Source of the DNA: Roseobacter sp. GAI101
GTDB taxonomy: Bacteria; Pseudomonadota; Alphaproteobacteria; Rhodobacterales; Rhodobacteraceae
DNA length: 64,000 bases
NCBI RefSeq assembly: GCF_000156335.1
Contig: NZ_DS999213.1
Span: forward strand, 613,350-677,349
Reading direction: 5' to 3'
In this document: positions 18,076 to 30,006 of the stretch, in pieces
How the letters are laid out: every line of letters starts with the position of its first letter
Numbering within the stretch: position 1 is the first letter of the stretch
Program-made: the position numbers and the translations under genes
Notes under the pieces: generated by a model
Databases searched by the model: none
Seen by the model: the letters and a program-made list of their open reading frames with translations, nothing else
What the model was told of the DNA's origin: nothing

Positions 18076-18477
18076 ATGGCCGCCTTGAAACTTTCTTCTG
18101 CCGATATGGTTCAAGCTGCACGCGCGCGGATCAAGGAAATCGAAACACCTGATCTGATCGCGATGCTTGATGATCCCGACGTCGTGATCGTTGACCTGCG
18201 CGATATTCGCGAGCGCCAGCGCAGCGGTTATATCCCCGGCAGTTTTCATGCGCCGCGCGGCATGATCGAATTCTGGGTCGACCCGGATAGCCCTTATTTC
18301 AAAGAGATTTTTGCCGAGGACAAGACATTCGTCTTCCATTGCGCTTCGGGCTGGCGATCAGCCATCACGACCGCAACCCTGCAAGATATGGGGTTCGAGG
18401 CAGCGCATCTGCGCGAAGGGTTTTCGACTTGGGAAAAACATGGTGGCCCCGTCGAATTCCCTGAAAAGAAAGACTAA
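18076..18477 (+). CDS. Rhodanese-like domain protein
   Basis: A 133-residue single-domain protein with no signal peptide, starting after GAAAGGAATTTACG. It has VIVDLRDIRERQRSGYIPGS and the active-site loop CASGWRS with C89 as sulfur acceptor. The family shuttles sulfane sulfur or acts in redox signalling. This subgroup, with an ahead-placed helix before the domain, is common in roseobacters. It is followed after 51 bases by aroQ on the same strand; a shared transcript is possible but no functional link is evident. Confidence 0.9.
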   Translation: MAALKLSSADMVQAARARIKEIETPDLIAMLDDPDVVIVDLRDIRERQRSGYIPGSFHAPRGMIEFWVDPDSPYFKEIFAEDKTFVFHCASGWRSAITTATLQDMGFEAAHLREGFSTWEKHGGPVEFPEKKD

Positions 18478-18528
18478 AGAGTTTTAGGACCCTGTGTTCT
18501 GTCCAATGAATTAGAAAAGGCAAACTGC

Positions 18529-18960
18529 ATGACTTCGATCCTGATCCTGAATGGTCCCAACCTCAACCTGCTCGGCACGCGCCAGCCCGAAGTCTACGGA
18601 TCGACGACCTTGGCGGATGTCGAGGCAATGTGCCGCGCGCATGCGACCGCGTTCGATCTCAGCTTTGAGCAGTCCAACCATGAAGGCGTGTTGATCGATC
18701 ATATCCACGCGGCCAAGGGCGTTCATGCGGGGATCATTCTGAATGCAGGTGCCTATACGCACACTTCTGTCGCATTGATGGATGCGATTGCGTCTGTCGA
18801 ATTGCCCGTGATCGAGGTTCACCTGAGCAACATCCACGCACGCGAGGCGTTCCGGCATAAATCCTACATCGCCCCGGTCGCTGTTGGCCAGATCTGCGGC
18901 TTTGGCGCGCAGAGCTACCTTCTGGCGATTGATGCGATCAAGGGGCATTTAAAGATTTAA
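18529..18960 (+). CDS. aroQ: Type II 3-dehydroquinate dehydratase
   Basis: A 143-residue enzyme that removes water from 3-dehydroquinate in the shikimate pathway. It has [18 protein letters not shown] with the catalytic tyrosine Y23, the substrate-binding segment [16 protein letters not shown], and [19 protein letters not shown] (first residues partly I) with the catalytic histidine. Length is the family norm. Its stop is followed by the hairpin at 19001-19042 that closes both this gene and the converging tsf. Confidence 0.97.
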   Translation: MTSILILNGPNLNLLGTRQPEVYGSTTLADVEAMCRAHATAFDLSFEQSNHEGVLIDHIHAAKGVHAGIILNAGAYTHTSVALMDAIASVELPVIEVHLSNIHAREAFRHKSYIAPVAVGQICGFGAQSYLLAIDAIKGHLKI

Positions 18961-19000
18961 AATCATTGCTTTATGGTGCGACCTTAAGGCGCTGAACGAA

Positions 19001-19042
19001 AAAAGGGCGAGGATGCATCAGCACCCTCGCCCCGATTTTTTC
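19001..19042. terminator. Bidirectional terminator between aroQ and tsf
   Basis: GGGCGAGG (19005-19012) pairs with CCTCGCCC (19025-19032). An A run precedes and a T run follows, so the hairpin can end transcripts from both strands. Confidence 0.85.
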
Positions 19043-19056
19043 TAGGTTAGCGTGGC

Positions 19057-19932
19057 TTAGCCTTGAGCAGCTTTTGCAACTTCGGCTGCGAAGTCTTCTT
19101 TGACGACTTCGATGCCTTCGCCAACTTCCAAACGCACGAAACCTGTGATCGTTGCGCCAGCTTCTTTTGCTGCGGCACCGACGGTCAGATCAGGGTTTAC
19201 GACGAATGCCTGGTTCAGCAGTGTCACTTCGGACATGTACTTTTGCATACGGCCAACGATCATCTTTTCGATGACGGCGTCAGGCTTACCGGATTCGCGG
19301 GCGATATCCATCTGAACCTGCTTTTCCTTCTCGACCACAGCCGGGTCAAGATCGTCTTCGGACAGGGCAGCTGGGTTTACAGCGGCGATGTGCATCGCAA
19401 TCTGCTTGCCAAGCGCTTCGTCGCCGCCGGTCATTGCGACCAGAACGCCGATTTTGCCCATGCCGGGTGCGGCTGCGTTGTGAACGTAGGACACAACCAG
19501 ATCACCATCGATGGACTGCATGCGGCGTACGGACATGTTTTCGCCGATTGTCGCGATTGCGTCTGTGATGACGGTCGAAACAGGCTTGCCGCCCATGTCA
19601 GCCGAGTTCAGCGCATCGACATCGGATACAGTCACGGCCACATCGGCAATGCCGGAAACCATTTTCTGGAAGTCAGCGTTCTTGCCGACGAAATCGGTTT
19701 CAGAGTTGACTTCGACTGCCACACCGTGACCGCCTTCAACCTTGACCGCGACCAGACCTTCGGCAGCGGTACGACCGGATTTCTTGGCCGCCTTGGCCAG
19801 ACCCTTGGTGCGCAGCCAGTCAACGGCGGCTTCCATGTCACCGTCTGTTTCAGTCAACGCCTTCTTGGCGTCCATCATGCCTGCGCCGGTGGAATCGCGC
19901 AGTTCTTTGACCATGGATGCTGTGATTGCCAT
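19057..19932 (-). CDS. tsf: Translation elongation factor Ts
   Basis: A 291-residue guanine-nucleotide exchange factor for EF-Tu. The start at 19932 ([20 protein letters not shown]) follows CAAGGAGAACC; the frame is open 60 codons upstream but that part is not EF-Ts. The conserved MMDAKKAL and the EF-Tu-contact motif TDFVGKN are present. It is downstream of rpsB, 124 bases apart, the classic rpsB-tsf operon. Confidence 0.98.
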   Translation of the reverse strand: MAITASMVKELRDSTGAGMMDAKKALTETDGDMEAAVDWLRTKGLAKAAKKSGRTAAEGLVAVKVEGGHGVAVEVNSETDFVGKNADFQKMVSGIADVAVTVSDVDALNSADMGGKPVSTVITDAIATIGENMSVRRMQSIDGDLVVSYVHNAAAPGMGKIGVLVAMTGGDEALGKQIAMHIAAVNPAALSEDDLDPAVVEKEKQVQMDIARESGKPDAVIEKMIVGRMQKYMSEVTLLNQAFVVNPDLTVGAAAKEAGATITGFVRLEVGEGIEVVKEDFAAEVAKAAQG

Positions 19933-20056
19933 CGCTTTGGTTCTCCTTGAATTGGGATGCACAAAGTGCAGGGGCTGCCTGACCTCATGCTTCTGAAATA
20001 ATGGGGTTCTTTGGCAGGCTGGGGTCAACCCCCTGCCCGCCAACGGGCTTTGTCGC

Positions 20057-20926
20057 TTAGGACTTTGCCGCTTCGACAGTTTCCTGCTTGGATTCGAGAT
20101 CCAGCGGGGCATCTGCGCTCATCGCGTCGTTGGAAACAGTCTCGGTCGAGGCTGCGCCGACTTCAACGCCACCGTCGATCAGGGCTTCTTCCTCGGGCGC
20201 TTCTTCCATCGCACCGATGTCAACACCGGCGGCACCAAGCTGAGCGGACATGCCGTCAAGTGCTGCGCGAGCGGCCAGATCGCAATACAGGCTGATTGCG
20301 CGTGCGGCGTCGTCGTTGCCTGGGATGATGTAGTCGATGCCATCGGGGGAGCAGTTGGTGTCAACCACGGCCACAACCGGGATACCCAGTTTGTTGGCTT
20401 CGGCGACGGCCAGTGCTTCTTTTTTCACGTCGATGACGAAGATCAGGTCAGGGCGACCGCCCATTTCACGGATACCGCCCAGCGATGCTTCCAGTTTGAA
20501 CTGGTCACGTTCCATGCCAAGACGCTCTTTCTTGGTCAGGCCGGCAAAGCCGCGCTCGGATTGTTCGTCAATGGATTTCAGACGCTGGATCGACTTGGAA
20601 ACAGTCTGCCAGTTGGTCAATGTGCCACCCAACCAGCGGTGGTTCATGTAATACTGTGCGCATTTTTCAGCGGCATCGGCGATTGGCTGTGCAGCCTGAC
20701 GCTTGGTACCGACGAAAAGGATGCTGCCGCCCTTGGCGACGGTGTCACGGATGACCTGCAGGGCCTGGTCCAGCATTGGAACAGTCTGTGTCAGATCCAT
20801 GATGTGGATGCCGTTGCGCGCGCCGTAGATGTACGGACCCATACGTGGGTTCCAACGCTGCGTCTGGTGGCCGAAGTGTACGCCTGCTTCAAGCAGTTGG
20901 CGCATGGAGAACTCTGGAAGAGCCAT
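20057..20926 (-). CDS. rpsB: 30S ribosomal protein S2
   Basis: A 289-residue ribosomal protein starting [20 protein letters not shown] after an AAAGG site. Diagnostic segments are [20 protein letters not shown] and [19 protein letters not shown]. The C-terminal 45 residues are an acidic, low-complexity tail absent from E. coli S2; such tails are usual in alphaproteobacteria. The promoter must lie in the 300-base gap shared with the divergent GAF gene. Confidence 0.98.
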   Translation of the reverse strand: MALPEFSMRQLLEAGVHFGHQTQRWNPRMGPYIYGARNGIHIMDLTQTVPMLDQALQVIRDTVAKGGSILFVGTKRQAAQPIADAAEKCAQYYMNHRWLGGTLTNWQTVSKSIQRLKSIDEQSERGFAGLTKKERLGMERDQFKLEASLGGIREMGGRPDLIFVIDVKKEALAVAEANKLGIPVVAVVDTNCSPDGIDYIIPGNDDAARAISLYCDLAARAALDGMSAQLGAAGVDIGAMEEAPEEEALIDGGVEVGAASTETVSNDAMSADAPLDLESKQETVEAAKS

Positions 20927-21237
20927 GTCTTTATACCTTTCCGGTTTTGCCTCGTCGGGGGTCTCGATTCCCTGATGGAACCAACCGGCGGACATTCAAG
21001 GATTTCTCCCTCAAAGGCCCAACCCCGACTGCGGGTTTAAGTGTCGCGCGTATAGAACAGGCACGCGTTGACCGCAAGTATCAACTGCATATCGGTCTGC
21101 GTTACTTGCGGAAACGGCGCAAATTCACCTCAGCGGCTAGTAATACACCCTTATAGAGCGAAGCGTGAGGGTTAATTTTCGGTCGTGTTCATAAACGTTA
21201 ACGAATTCTTCACGAATAAAATGCGAAGGATATCTTC

Positions 21238-21807
21238 ATGCAAAGCACCGTATTAATGAAATTCCCGCCAATGAAACATTCCTCTCCGGCCCAACAGGTC
21301 CCGCTTTTGGGGTGGGAGGACAATGCAATGCTGCAATTCTCGCAGGTGGTGCAGAAGCTCCTTGGGTTGCCGGGGGTGCGGATCGAAGACAGGCTGGCGG
21401 CCGTCACCGCCGCCGCCTGCAAATTGTTCGATATGGAATATGGTTTTATCACGCTTGTCCGAAAGGAGACCATCGACGTCATCGTTGCCACGCAACCGGA
21501 CATGATGCGGGATCCGATACGGAAAGATGATCTTGAAACAGCGCTTAGCCAGAGCGTTATTTCCGAAAAGATTCCGCTGTTGCTGGCGGATACCAGACGG
21601 TCCGCGCAACGCGGCCTGACGGATTTGACCGGTCGTTGCCCCAGCCGTTTCCTTGGCGTGCCGCTTTTGTTCGATGGAACTGTCTACGGAACGATGGAGC
21701 TGTCCGGCGCTGCGCAGTCCCGGCCTTTTGAACCCATCGACCTTGCTGCCGCTTATTTCTTGTCTGCGATCATCGCGACACCGCTGGCGCTGTTGGGGAA
21801 TTATTGA
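21238..21807 (+). CDS. GAF domain-containing protein
   Basis: A 189-residue soluble protein starting after GAAGGATATCTTC. From about residue 45 to 180 it has the GAF pattern: RLAAVTAAACKLFDMEYGFI, the central helix, then RFLGVPLLFDGTVYGTMEL. No output domain is attached, and no chromophore-binding cysteine is in an evident phytochrome position. Free-standing GAF proteins bind small ligands or act as regulatory partners; the role here is unknown. It overlaps the 3' end of the olsA-like gene on the other strand by seven bases. Confidence 0.8.
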   Translation: MQSTVLMKFPPMKHSSPAQQVPLLGWEDNAMLQFSQVVQKLLGLPGVRIEDRLAAVTAAACKLFDMEYGFITLVRKETIDVIVATQPDMMRDPIRKDDLETALSQSVISEKIPLLLADTRRSAQRGLTDLTGRCPSRFLGVPLLFDGTVYGTMELSGAAQSRPFEPIDLAAAYFLSAIIATPLALLGNY

Positions 21808-22634
21808 CCGGCCAGATTGGTTTGATGCCCTTCCCTGATCCGGATTTCACAGGCCAGGGCCAGATCCTTGCGGTTGTGATAGTCGCTGACCTTGATGGGG
21901 GTGTGGTAGAAGGTGGTCACACTGCCCTGACGCCAGACTGACAGCGTTTCAACCAAATGCCCGCCAAAGGTCATGTCACCCCACCACCCGTAAAACCGCG
22001 TGTCGGCACCATGGGGGGCCTTGTAGCTGACACTTACCGGCTGAATCCAAATCGCGTCATGCAGTTCCGGTGTCAGGAAAGCCTGAAACAACGTCGTTTT
22101 GAAAGGCAACACCTGCAAGCCGTCGGTACTGGTGCCTTCGGGAAAAAACAGCAGCCGATGATTATGGAGCAGCCGCTGTTGAAATACCTGCGTCTGTTCG
22201 CGGGCCCGCTTCGGATTCCGTTCGATAAACACGGTGCCTGTGGCGCGTGCCAGCCACCCGATGCCGGGCCAGCCGGCAACTTCGGACTTTGAGACGAAAT
22301 AGATCCGCTGCACGGCATTCAGCGTAAAGATATCCAGCCAGCTGGTATGGTTGGCCACCACGGCACCACGATGCTGCATCGGCTTTCCGACGGTCTTGCG
22401 GCGGATCCCCATGACAAGAAACGCGGTCCTGCAAACGAACTGCGTGATATGCGGGGTGACGGGCCTGCCTTGTCCGAACAAGGGGCGCTCGATCAGGCGC
22501 AACGAAAGAAGCACCGCCAATCCGCCAAACACCAGACCGACCAGCAACAGTGACCGCACCACAACCAGCCCCCACCCCAAAGGATGAATTGCCATCTGCC
22601 CGTGCGGCGCATCGCTTTCCCAGCGGCCGCTCAC
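21801..22634 (-). CDS. olsA: Lyso-ornithine lipid O-acyltransferase (PlsC family)
   Basis: A 277-residue membrane-bound acyltransferase. An N-terminal hydrophobic segment (about 20-46) precedes the catalytic NHTSWLD (H96-D101) and FPEGTSTDG (165-173), the motifs of 1-acylglycerol-3-phosphate acyltransferases. It overlaps the olsB-like gene by four bases. In alphaproteobacteria this pair makes ornithine lipids, with OlsB adding the 3-hydroxyacyl chain and OlsA the second acyl group, so the pairing supports OlsA over plain PlsC. Dual PlsC activity, as reported for some OlsA, is possible. Confidence 0.87.
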   Translation of the reverse strand: MSGRWESDAPHGQMAIHPLGWGLVVVRSLLLVGLVFGGLAVLLSLRLIERPLFGQGRPVTPHITQFVCRTAFLVMGIRRKTVGKPMQHRGAVVANHTSWLDIFTLNAVQRIYFVSKSEVAGWPGIGWLARATGTVFIERNPKRAREQTQVFQQRLLHNHRLLFFPEGTSTDGLQVLPFKTTLFQAFLTPELHDAIWIQPVSVSYKAPHGADTRFYGWWGDMTFGGHLVETLSVWRQGSVTTFYHTPIKVSDYHNRKDLALACEIRIREGHQTNLAGQ

Positions 22635-23395
22635 GGTTGGCCGCCGCCGTAAATCTTGGCCTGACGGTCGCTAAGCTGTGTCGTGTCCATCATCAGGCAC
22701 ACGTCGGTCGTGTTGAACGCATGATCGACAAAAGCGCCCTCTCCAACACAGCCACCAAGCCGCAGATAGGCTTTGATCAGGCTGGGCATCTGCACCATGG
22801 CCCGACGTCGGTCCAGATCACCCGAGGGGATCAGATCCATGTCCTGATACGCCCCCTGGACGGCACGGACGCGCAGGTCGGCAGGCGCGAGGTAGGCGTG
22901 GTGCAGCAAGGACAAGGGCTGCGCCAACGCGGCAACATCCGTCCCGTGAAAACTCGCGACGCCAAACAGGATTTCGATCCGGTGCGTGGCGACATAGCTG
23001 GCAAGCCCTGTCCAAAGGTGATGCATGGCCATGCCACCGCGATAATCCCGGTGCAGACAGGACCGCCCAAGTTCAAGAACCTCGCGACCGGACTGTTTCA
23101 GCGGGGCAAGATCGTATTCGTTTTCTGAATAAAAGCCACCTGCCCTGTCTGCCATCTCGCGGCGCAAAAGCCGATAGACACCAACGATTTGGGCCGTTTT
23201 CCTGTCGATCAGGATCAGGTGGTCGACGAAGGCGTCATATTGATCGACTTCCAGCCGCTGTTCGTGGTCCACCAGCGCCCCGCCGCCGCCTAATTCCGAG
23301 ACGAATACATCGTACCGGAGGCGCTGCACTGCGCGCAGCTCGTCTTGGGTGCGCGCCAGACGGACCTCAAAATCTGCCGATTTTCCGATGGTCAT
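22631..23395 (-). CDS. olsB: L-ornithine N-alpha-acyltransferase
   Basis: A 254-residue GNAT-fold enzyme that transfers a 3-hydroxyacyl group from ACP to ornithine. It has RLRYDVFVSELGGGG, LELGRSCLHRDYRGG, and LFGVASFHGTD with a run of conserved residues typical of OlsB. It overlaps olsA by four bases. Ornithine lipids are phosphorus-free membrane lipids that often increase under phosphate limitation; no clear Pho box was seen immediately upstream. Confidence 0.9.
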   Translation of the reverse strand: MTIGKSADFEVRLARTQDELRAVQRLRYDVFVSELGGGGALVDHEQRLEVDQYDAFVDHLILIDRKTAQIVGVYRLLRREMADRAGGFYSENEYDLAPLKQSGREVLELGRSCLHRDYRGGMAMHHLWTGLASYVATHRIEILFGVASFHGTDVAALAQPLSLLHHAYLAPADLRVRAVQGAYQDMDLIPSGDLDRRRAMVQMPSLIKAYLRLGGCVGEGAFVDHAFNTTDVCLMMDTTQLSDRQAKIYGGGQP

Positions 23396-23503
23396 TGGCG
23401 GTCTTGATCCTTGGTCGTGGTGTGAAATGAAATAGGGCCTTGCCGCCCCAAGCGCAATACTTGGGCAAAATGCAGGGCATCAGGGCCAGGATAAACTGTT
23501 GGT

Positions 23504-23707
23504 TTAACCTTTTGCTAAGGAAGAACCTTCATCAAAAACAGGCGTTAATCCGACCCGAAAGCTGTCTATGACCATTTTGCCTTCACTGCGAAAGTTCACG
23601 GTGACCTTGCCCGCAATGTTGCTTTGGACCTGCCCCACACCCCAGTCGGGAAAATCAGGGTGGCGCACAAGCATGCCGGGTGTCAGTATGGCGTTGAGAT
23701 CATCCAT
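23504..23707 (-). CDS. DUF3553 domain-containing protein
   Basis: A 67-residue protein with LTPGMLVRHPDFPDWGVGQV and KVTVNFRSEGKMVI, the beta-barrel pattern of DUF3553, which resembles the short C-terminal domain of UvrD/PcrA helicases that binds RNA polymerase. The function is unknown; an interaction module is a reasonable guess. The gene is divergent from chpT with a 29-base gap, so both promoters overlap. Confidence 0.85.
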   Translation of the reverse strand: MDDLNAILTPGMLVRHPDFPDWGVGQVQSNIAGKVTVNFRSEGKMVIDSFRVGLTPVFDEGSSLAKG

Positions 23708-23736
23708 TTTCGATCCTTTTCAAGAGAGGCACACCT

Positions 23737-24333
23737 ATGTCCAGGTCAGATCTAGAATTTGCGACCCTGATTGGCAGCCGCATTTGCCATGACCTGATAT
23801 CGCCCATCGGTGCCATCAACAATGGGCTTGAACTGGTTTCGATGTCGGGCGGCGGTTCAGGTCCCGAGATGGAACTGATCGGCGACAGCGTCGGCAGCGC
23901 CAGCGCGCGCATCCGGTTTTTCCGGATCGCTTTCGGTGCGGCAGGTGACCAAAGCCTCGGCAGTGCCGAGGTAACCTCGATCTTGCGGGATCTTTACCGT
24001 GAATCGCGGTCGTCGGTGGCTTGGAACATCCCGGATGCACAACCGCGCAGCGATGTGCGCTTGGCCTTTCTTGCGCTGTTATGTCTGGAAACCGGGATGC
24101 CCTATGGCGGCGCTGTCGTGGTCGAACGCGATGGCGCAAAATGGGTCATTCGCGGCACTGCCCACAAGCTGATCATCGACCCGGATCTTTGGGCACTGCT
24201 TGCGACACAGGACCAAAAGCTGAAACTGAAGCCCGCCCATGTCCAGTTCGGTCTGCTGCCCGCCAGCGCAAGCGATGACGGGCGTCAGATCACGTCGAAG
24301 GCGACGGAGACCGAAATCATGATTTCGTTCTGA
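23737..24333 (+). CDS. chpT: Histidine phosphotransferase ChpT
   Basis: A 198-residue protein related to Caulobacter ChpT, the relay that passes phosphate from hybrid kinase CckA to CtrA and CpdR. It begins FATLIGSRICHDLISPIGAI, with H18 as the phospho-histidine at the dimer four-helix bundle, then NNGLELVSM. The C-terminal half is a degenerate ATPase-like fold without ATP-binding motifs, as expected. In roseobacters the CckA-ChpT-CtrA pathway controls motility, gene-transfer agents and quorum responses; ctrA and cckA are not in this window. Confidence 0.9.
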   Translation: MSRSDLEFATLIGSRICHDLISPIGAINNGLELVSMSGGGSGPEMELIGDSVGSASARIRFFRIAFGAAGDQSLGSAEVTSILRDLYRESRSSVAWNIPDAQPRSDVRLAFLALLCLETGMPYGGAVVVERDGAKWVIRGTAHKLIIDPDLWALLATQDQKLKLKPAHVQFGLLPASASDDGRQITSKATETEIMISF

Positions 24334-24338
24334 CGCGC

Positions 24339-25616
24339 TTAGCTGCGCACTGCGCCATTTCCACGCACCAGATATTTGAAGCTGGTCAACTGTTCGGCCC
24401 CGACCGGGCCACGGGCATGCATCTTGCCGGTGGCAATGCCGATTTCCGCGCCCATGCCAAATTCACCGCCATCGGCAAACTGGGTGGATGCGTTGTGCAT
24501 CAGGATCGCTGAATCAAGCCGCGTCATGAACTTGGTCGCGGCGGCGTCGTCTTCTGTGATGATGCAATCGGTGTGGTTGGAACCGTATTCGCGGATATGC
24601 GCGATCGCCCCGTCAATGTCAGTAACGGTTTTCGCCGCGATGATCATATCCAGAAATTCATGCCCCCAATCATCCTGCGTGGCAGGCACCGTTCCTTCGA
24701 TCGCGGCCAGCGTCTCATCCGCGCGCACTTCTACTCCGGCGTCGATCAAGGCTTTGATCACGCCGGTGCCGATGGTGCGGGCGACGTCCTGATGGATCAA
24801 CAGACATTCCGCCGACCCGCAAATGCCGGTGCGCCGGGTTTTCGCATTCAGCACGACCTTGAGCACTTTTTCAGGGTCCGCATCGGCGTCGATATAGATG
24901 TGCACGATGCCTTCGAGGTGGGCAAACACCGGCACGCGCGCCTCGCGTTGCACAAGCCCGACCAGCCCCTTGCCGCCGCGCGGCACGATCACGTCAATCG
25001 TGTCGGTCATGGTCAACATCTCGCTGACCGCTGCGCGATCGCGTGTCGGCACCAGTTGGATCGCGTCCATCGGCAGGCCTGCAGCATCAAGCCCCTTCTG
25101 CAAGGCCGCGTGGATCGCACGCGAGGAATGAAAGCTTTCGGACCCGCCGCGCAGGATCACCGCGTTGCCCGCCTTGAGGCAGAGCGCCCCCGCATCGGCG
25201 GTCACATTGGGCCGGGATTCGTAGATTACGCCGATAACGCCAAGGGGCGTGCGGACACGTTGGATATGGATGCCGCTGGGCTGGTCCCATTCGGTCATTA
25301 CTTGACCTACGGGATCAGGCTGCGCTGCGATGCTGCACAGACCGTCCATCATGGCGCGAATACGGTCTTCATCCAGCATCAAACGGTCCATCATCGCGTC
25401 AGACAGCCCCTTGTCGCGGCCAAACGCCAGATCTTTTGCGTTGGCGTCAAGAATGTCCTGGCGCGTGGCCCAAAGCGCGTCCGCGGCTTTCTCCAGCGCG
25501 GTTTGTTTCTGGTCGCGGCTGGCAAAACCCAAGGTCGCCGCCGCGGTTTTCGCGCGGGTGCCGATCTCTGCCATCAAGGCGGGAATGTCGTCGGTCTGTG
25601 TGTTGTCCAAGGTCAT
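24339..25616 (-). CDS. proA: Glutamate-5-semialdehyde dehydrogenase
   Basis: A 425-residue NADPH-dependent reductase that converts gamma-glutamyl phosphate to glutamate semialdehyde in proline synthesis. Seen: [30 protein letters not shown], and the catalytic cysteine in [14 protein letters not shown]. Length is normal. It follows proB with a 77-base gap that contains a dispersed repeat (25662-25694), so the two may still share a transcript. Confidence 0.97.
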   Translation of the reverse strand: MTLDNTQTDDIPALMAEIGTRAKTAAATLGFASRDQKQTALEKAADALWATRQDILDANAKDLAFGRDKGLSDAMMDRLMLDEDRIRAMMDGLCSIAAQPDPVGQVMTEWDQPSGIHIQRVRTPLGVIGVIYESRPNVTADAGALCLKAGNAVILRGGSESFHSSRAIHAALQKGLDAAGLPMDAIQLVPTRDRAAVSEMLTMTDTIDVIVPRGGKGLVGLVQREARVPVFAHLEGIVHIYIDADADPEKVLKVVLNAKTRRTGICGSAECLLIHQDVARTIGTGVIKALIDAGVEVRADETLAAIEGTVPATQDDWGHEFLDMIIAAKTVTDIDGAIAHIREYGSNHTDCIITEDDAAATKFMTRLDSAILMHNASTQFADGGEFGMGAEIGIATGKMHARGPVGAEQLTSFKYLVRGNGAVRS

Positions 25617-25661
25617 ACCTAAACTCTTCCTGTATTTTTCTGCTAACTTAGTGTGCCTAAT

Positions 25662-25693
25662 GCCTTCGGCGAGGATTTTAGACCATTTGGAAC

Positions 25694-25694
<1 letters not shown>
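25662..25694. repeat. Dispersed 33-base intergenic element, copy 1
   Basis: It begins GCCTTCGGCGAGGATTTT and ends CCATTTGGAACT. A copy at 51328-51360 matches at 30 of 33 positions. In both places it lies just beyond the stop codon of a minus-strand gene, here proB, in the same orientation relative to that gene. The sequence has only weak internal symmetry. Confidence 0.75.
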
Positions 25695-27855
<2,161 letters not shown>

Positions 27856-28398
27856 TCACAGCTTGATGCTATAGGTCCACGTAGGTACGCAGGTCTCGCG
27901 CGCCAGACAATAGGTTTCGGCATTGCCAAGGTAGCGGAATCCCGCATTTGTCAGCACTTTGGCGGATGCGGGGTTGTCGCGAAAGACCGAGGCGAACATG
28001 TTTTGGTTTCCCAACGGGTTGGCCTGGACGATCGCGTGCACCGCTTCGGATGCAAGATGGGTGTTCCAGAAGGCTGGCGCAACCCAATAGCCGACTTCGC
28101 ATTGATCGCGGTCCATTTTCACCAGTGAAATCACGCCCATCACCTCGGCACCGCCGGATTTGAGCCCGTCCATGACCCAGACGTCTTCTGTGCGCGGCTC
28201 AGCGGTGGCCCGTTTGATATAGGCCTCGATCACGCCGGGGGGCAACGGATGCGGAATCGACACGGTGTTCATCGCCACGCGCGGGTCACCGGCGTAATGC
28301 TGGATCAGGCCTAGGTCCGACAGGCGCACGGGGCGCAGGTCAAATCGTTCCGTTTCAATCAGGGTTTGGACCGGTGTTGTCACAACTGCCATCGTCAT
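27856..28398 (-). CDS. GNAT family N-acetyltransferase (RimJ/RimL type)
   Basis: A 180-residue acetyltransferase; ATG 28398 follows GGAGGAAGCAT and overlaps the upstream LysE stop by four bases (ATGA). The pattern ETERFDLRPVRLSDLGLIQHY at the start, then a GYWVAPAFWNTHLASEAV-type AcCoA-binding region and VFRDNPASAKVLTNAGF are typical of RimL-like enzymes acting on amino termini or small amines. The target is unknown. It lies between obgE and the LysE exporter. Confidence 0.88.
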   Translation of the reverse strand: MTMAVVTTPVQTLIETERFDLRPVRLSDLGLIQHYAGDPRVAMNTVSIPHPLPPGVIEAYIKRATAEPRTEDVWVMDGLKSGGAEVMGVISLVKMDRDQCEVGYWVAPAFWNTHLASEAVHAIVQANPLGNQNMFASVFRDNPASAKVLTNAGFRYLGNAETYCLARETCVPTWTYSIKL

Positions 28399-28997
28399 AT
28401 GCTTCCTCCGAACAATACGAACAGGACCGACGCCACCGTCAGGGCAGCCAATGTCCACATCAAATATTTCTCCCAGATCGTCCCCGCAACGGTCTTGGCG
28501 ATACCCGCGCCCGTCAGTGTCCACAACGGATGCAGAATGATCTGGCACCCCAGCAGCACGGCCGCGACCATCGCGGTAGCGGCAAGGGTTGGCGTGCCGG
28601 GCACGACGAAGGCGGTAAAGCTGCCCACGATCATGGCCCAGGCCTTGGGGTTCAGCGGATGCACGATCAACCCCGCCATGAAACCAGGGGCGGATTCCGC
28701 CTGACTGCCCTGCCCCAACCGCAAGTTCGCAACCTTCCAGGCCAGCCAGATGATATAGGCGGCTGAGGCGAATTTAAGAGCGGTGAACAACAGCGGAGCC
28801 CGTTCGGCCAGTTGCATCAGGCCAAATCCGATGGGCCAGATGATCAGTTGTTTACCAAGCGCCACACCCGCCACAAACGGCAGCGCGGCGCGAAAGCCGA
28901 ACCGCGCGCCGGTGGCCATCAGCGCCATGTTCGCAGGGCCCGGCGTGCCGATCTGGCTGGCCGCAAACACGATGAAAGAGGTCAACGCGACGCTCAT
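28395..28997 (-). CDS. LysE family translocator (amino-acid exporter)
   Basis: A 200-residue inner-membrane protein with about six hydrophobic segments. It has the family signature TPGPANMALMATGARFGFRAAL near the N-terminus (written here in part) and NPKAWAMI in the middle. LysE/RhtB proteins export amino acids or homoserine lactones. It overlaps an acetyltransferase at each end by four bases, so the three form one translational unit. Confidence 0.9.
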   Translation of the reverse strand: MSVALTSFIVFAASQIGTPGPANMALMATGARFGFRAALPFVAGVALGKQLIIWPIGFGLMQLAERAPLLFTALKFASAAYIIWLAWKVANLRLGQGSQAESAPGFMAGLIVHPLNPKAWAMIVGSFTAFVVPGTPTLAATAMVAAVLLGCQIILHPLWTLTGAGIAKTVAGTIWEKYLMWTLAALTVASVLFVLFGGSI

Positions 28998-29599
28998 GCC
29001 AGGGCCTTTGCTCTGGGTTTTGCAGCTTTGCGCGGCTTTCGGGCGGGATATACGGCGGGGGAATACTCGGGCTTGATCAATCCCATCAGAATGCTGTCAT
29101 GCCAATCGCCAGCGCAAAATGACGACTGGCGCTCAATGCCCTCTTCGACAAAACCGACCTTGCGGCAGCAGGCCACTGCGCGGGCATTGAAATCAAGCAC
29201 ACGGACAGACAGACGGTGCAGCGCAAGCGCGCCGAACGCATGGGCGGCGATCAGATGGGTTGCGCGGGTACCGATCCCTTTGCCCAAGGCTTTGGGATCG
29301 AGTATCCCGATCGCAAAGCTTGCCCGCGCGTCCCAGGTGTTGACGCTGTGAATGCGCAAGGCACCGATCATCCGTTTCTTGTATTCAATGACCCAGGCAA
29401 GGGGTTCAACCGCCTGCGCTTCGTACCATTTTTGGGCGTGATCTTTGGTAATTCCGGGCACATGCTTGGGGTCTACGCCGAACATCTGGTGAATTTCGGG
29501 GGTATTTCCCAGCTTGAACCGTGCGGCGGCGTCACTGGGTTTGGGCGCGCGCAATCGCACGACGCCATCTGTCAGGTCGGGGCGCAATGGTTGTGTCAT
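28994..29599 (-). CDS. GNAT family N-acetyltransferase
   Basis: A 201-residue acetyltransferase of the RimJ/RimL class. Seen: RLRAPKPSDAAARFKLGNTP, ASFAIGILDPKALGKGIGT with the AcCoA-binding GKGIGT, and VLDFNARAVACCRKVGFVEE. The C-terminus is a basic tail (YPARKPRKAAKPRAK). A roughly 125-base gap with the rpmA terminator separates it from rpmA, so it heads the GNAT-LysE-GNAT group. Confidence 0.87.
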   Translation of the reverse strand: MTQPLRPDLTDGVVRLRAPKPSDAAARFKLGNTPEIHQMFGVDPKHVPGITKDHAQKWYEAQAVEPLAWVIEYKKRMIGALRIHSVNTWDARASFAIGILDPKALGKGIGTRATHLIAAHAFGALALHRLSVRVLDFNARAVACCRKVGFVEEGIERQSSFCAGDWHDSILMGLIKPEYSPAVYPARKPRKAAKPRAKALA

Positions 29600-29665
29600 A
29601 AAAGCCCCTCCTTTCTGGATTGGATGAATAGGGTAGATGAAAAACGGTAAATAAAATGGACTAAA

Positions 29666-29695
29666 TAGAAAAAGGACCGGCGTTTCCGCCGATCC
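29666..29695 (-). terminator. Terminator downstream of rpmA
   Basis: On the minus strand GGATCGGCG pairs with CGCCGGTCC (one mismatch) around a GAAA loop, followed by TTTTTCTATTT. It ends the rplU-rpmA transcript. Confidence 0.78.
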
Positions 29696-29724
29696 CTGAA
29701 ATTTTCAAACTCTTGGGGCCCGGC

Positions 29725-29994
29725 TTACTCTGCGGCTTCCGCCACTGGCAGAACCGAGATGAACGTGCGGTTTTTCAGGCCCTTGTGGAACTGTACCTTG
29801 CCGTCGACCTTGGCGAAGATTGTGTGATCCTTGCCCATGCCAACGCCTTCAGCTGGCCAGAATTTTGTGCCGCGCTGACGCACTAGGATGTTGCCGGGAA
29901 TAACAGCTTCGCCGCCGTATTTCTTTACGCCAAGGCGACGTCCTGCGGAGTCGCGACCGTTACGGGATGAACCGCCTGCTTTTTTATGTGCCAT
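29725..29994 (-). CDS. rpmA: 50S ribosomal protein L27
   Basis: An 89-residue ribosomal protein starting [16 protein letters not shown], the conserved N-terminus that reaches the peptidyl transferase centre, followed by [10 protein letters not shown] and [12 protein letters not shown]. There is no Firmicute-type cleavable N-terminal extension. It is 12 bases downstream of rplU. Confidence 0.98.
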   Translation of the reverse strand: MAHKKAGGSSRNGRDSAGRRLGVKKYGGEAVIPGNILVRQRGTKFWPAEGVGMGKDHTIFAKVDGKVQFHKGLKNRTFISVLPVAEAAE

Positions 29995-30006
29995 TGGTGT
30001 CTCTCC

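Noticed and set aside
19933-20112. 60-codon N-terminal extension of EF-Ts
   Set aside because: The sequence before [10 protein letters not shown] is the rpsB-tsf spacer; the strong AAGGAG site stands right before 19932.
23504-23518. CtrA-like site TTAA-N7-CTAA near olsB
   Set aside because: One half-site is imperfect and it overlaps the stop codon of the DUF3553 gene, not a promoter.
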